Under the pieces are notes generated by a model, which made no database searches, was not told the origin of the DNA, and saw only the letters and a list, made by a program, of their open reading frames with translations. 6,414 nt of DNA from Candidatus Bathyarchaeota archaeon. Its GTDB lineage: Archaea > Thermoproteota > Bathyarchaeia > TCS64. Both the position numbers and the translations under genes were made by a program. The DNA lies in NCBI GenBank assembly GCA_026014515.1, contig JAOZIG010000137.1, forward strand, positions 1-6,414, in the 5' to 3' direction. Each line of letters begins with the position of its first letter. Within the stretch, counting starts at the first letter, position 1. Below are positions 5,426 through 6,414 of this stretch, piece after piece.

Positions 5426-6262
5426 CTAGAACCTTTGTTTTCGGTAAGCAAACGCTAGGGCAACTAATGAGCCAGCTAGGATGCTATACACTGGGAATCC
5501 GGGTATCGCGCCTCCGCCTTCAGATACCTTGATGTTGAAAGTCTGGGTTCCACCCTCAGTGTAACTCCAACCCGATGGGGTCTCAAAGACAACATCTGCG
5601 CCCAGAGTGTAGTCTCCCTCTGTCTCAGGCGCATATATCTCAAAATTATAGGCTCCTGATAGGTCGCCTTCTCCTGCATCAATGAACTCAATGATGACTT
5701 CACCAGTCTCTGGGTCAGTGATGCCCACGCTGAATGTGGTGTTGGTGGGGAAGCTGATATCGATATCAACGTCTACTGTGAATAACTCACCGGGTTTTAC
5801 TGTGCTCGGTGCATCAACGTTTGTGACCCATGCGTTGTACTCGGCGCTTCCGGTTGAGCCCACCTGTATGTATATGTAGTGTGCCTCGTAGCCGGTATCT
5901 GACATAATCCATGAGTCGCCGTCATCATAGTATACATCTACAATATACTCATAGACAGCGTTCGTCGCTGGCGCAGTAAATGATAGGGTTATGTTATCCA
6001 TGCCCATTTCTTCCACTGTATAGTAGTCTTCCGTGACATAGAGTTCTGATGCCGTATCAAATACACCGGGACTGATGTCTGTTGCTGCGGGGAAGTCCCA
6101 CCCCAACTCAAGGGTTACTATGACTGTTTCACCGGGGTTGTACTGGGTCTTGTCGGTCCAGATACCGTATATCCCGACTTCTTTTGTCTGGGCGGCAACG
6201 GGTGCGACAAGCATTGAGGATAATGCTAAGATTACTAGCATTATTTTTGTTGTTTTCTGCAT
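5426..6262 (-). CDS. Secreted, C-terminally anchored surface protein with two beta-sandwich-like repeats
   Basis: The 278-residue product starts with a classical signal peptide (basic QKTTK, hydrophobic core, VAAQ with likely cleavage after A24). The mature part is acidic and rich in Tyr, Thr and Gly. It falls into two similar halves (about 27-134 and 142-246), each with a PGE strand signature (YNPGETVIVTLEL at 41-53; VKPGELFTVDVDI at 155-167), ending in APAT/APET-type strands, as in Ig-like or CARDB-like extracellular domains. Sequons N90 and N174 could be N-glycosylated. A glycine linker leads to IPGFP (253-257), one hydrophobic helix (about 258-273) and the basic end RKQRF, resembling archaeal PGF-CTERM-type sorting or anchoring tails. 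It is probably displayed outside the membrane as an adhesion, binding or envelope protein; no catalytic motif is seen. A TATA-like box lies 23 bases before the ATG. Confidence 0.85.
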   Translation of the reverse strand: MQKTTKIMLVILALSSMLVAPVAAQTKEVGIYGIWTDKTQYNPGETVIVTLELGWDFPAATDISPGVFDTASELYVTEDYYTVEEMGMDNITLSFTAPATNAVYEYIVDVYYDDGDSWIMSDTGYEAHYIYIQVGSTGSAEYNAWVTNVDAPSTVKPGELFTVDVDIDISFPTNTTFSVGITDPETGEVIIEFIDAGEGDLSGAYNFEIYAPETEGDYTLGADVVFETPSGWSYTEGGTQTFNIKVSEGGGAIPGFPVYSILAGSLVALAFAYRKQRF

Positions 6263-6281
6263 ACAGAAAGCTGTTAGTGTG

Positions 6282-6288
6282 TAATATA
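6282..6288 (-). promoter_or_regulatory. TATA-like box of the secreted-protein gene
   Basis: On the minus strand this reads TATATTA, following ACCTTTC. The centre is 23 bases ahead of the ATG at 6262 and no Shine-Dalgarno is present, consistent with a leaderless transcript. Confidence 0.45.
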
Positions 6289-6318
6289 GAAAGGTTCTTG
6301 GTTTAAATAAACAAATAA

Positions 6319-6414
6319 CTACGGGTTGGGCACCGGCTCCACCTGTATTCTGTTCTGGGATATGGGTTTTGCGATTTTTTCCCGCGCCTCTTCTAGTTGT
6401 TTGATGTTATTTAC
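6319..6414 (-). CDS. C-terminal fragment of an unidentified protein (5' end beyond window)
   Basis: The frame enters from the window edge and stops with TAG at 6319-6321, giving 31 residues: a charged, probably helical stretch (NNIKQLEEAREKIAKPIS) and a proline-containing tail ending VEPVPNP. The stop is followed on the minus strand by T-rich DNA (6300-6318) and then the promoter of the secreted-protein gene, a layout expected at a gene end. No family can be named from so little. The alternative is a chance open frame in another frame's shadow, since only 32 codons are visible. Confidence 0.5.
   Translation of the reverse strand, partial: VNNIKQLEEAREKIAKPISQNRIQVEPVPNP

Noticed and set aside
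6301..6312. GTTTAAATAAAC near-palindrome as an operator
   Set aside because: The arms are only five AT-rich bases and lie in a T-rich gene-end region where chance symmetry is common.
1..6414. A defence, mobile or secondary-metabolite system
   Set aside because: No nuclease, transposase, integrase, toxin-antitoxin pair, inverted repeats or biosynthetic enzymes were found; the genes look like chromosomal housekeeping and redox functions.

Overview
The window reads as ordinary protein-coding DNA from an archaeon. Three things point there: a geranylgeranyl-reductase-family flavoprotein of the archaeal lipid type, an FKBP isomerase with the extra C-terminal domain known from methanogen FKBPs, and AT-rich TATA-like boxes 22-28 bases ahead of several start codons with no Shine-Dalgarno sequence, which is the archaeal leaderless pattern. 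Cysteine-rich iron-sulfur proteins suggest an anaerobic lifestyle. The secreted protein ends in an IPGFP-plus-membrane-anchor tail seen in several uncultured archaeal groups. I cannot fix the phylum; Asgard/Thorarchaeia-like, Bathyarchaeia-like or a euryarchaeal lineage are guesses. There is no tRNA, rRNA, CRISPR array, transposase or other mobile-element mark.

Layout. 1-912 (minus): N-terminal 304 residues of a UbiB/ABC1-family atypical kinase, cut by the window edge. 1008-1379 (plus): a stand-alone receiver-domain response regulator, divergent from the kinase. 1508-2365 (plus): an FKBP prolyl isomerase with a very acidic N-terminal tail. 2387-3583 (plus): a geranylgeranyl reductase family FAD protein, 21 bases downstream and probably co-transcribed. 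3614-3823 and 3820-3975 (plus): a two-gene cassette of a 69-residue two-helix membrane protein and a 51-residue soluble protein, joined by an ATGA stop/start overlap. The plus-strand genes then meet a minus-strand group, with stop codons overlapping at 3972-3975: an Isf-like iron-sulfur flavoprotein (3972-4517), an 18-cysteine ferredoxin-like protein (4574-5386), and a secreted, membrane-anchored protein with two beta-sandwich-like repeats (5426-6262). The last 96 bases hold the C-terminal end of another minus-strand gene.

How they fit. The flavoprotein and the cysteine-rich ferredoxin are adjacent and co-directional, so they could form a small electron-transfer pair, although the flavoprotein has its own candidate promoter. 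Geranylgeranyl reductase saturates isoprenoid chains of membrane lipids using reduced electron carriers, and UbiB kinases are linked to isoprenoid-lipid or quinone metabolism, so a lipid theme is possible but unproven. Nothing here forms an obvious defence or mobile system. The least explained parts are the 69/51-residue cassette and the extra cysteine clusters of the ferredoxin-like protein. No stretch longer than 130 bases lacks a gene.
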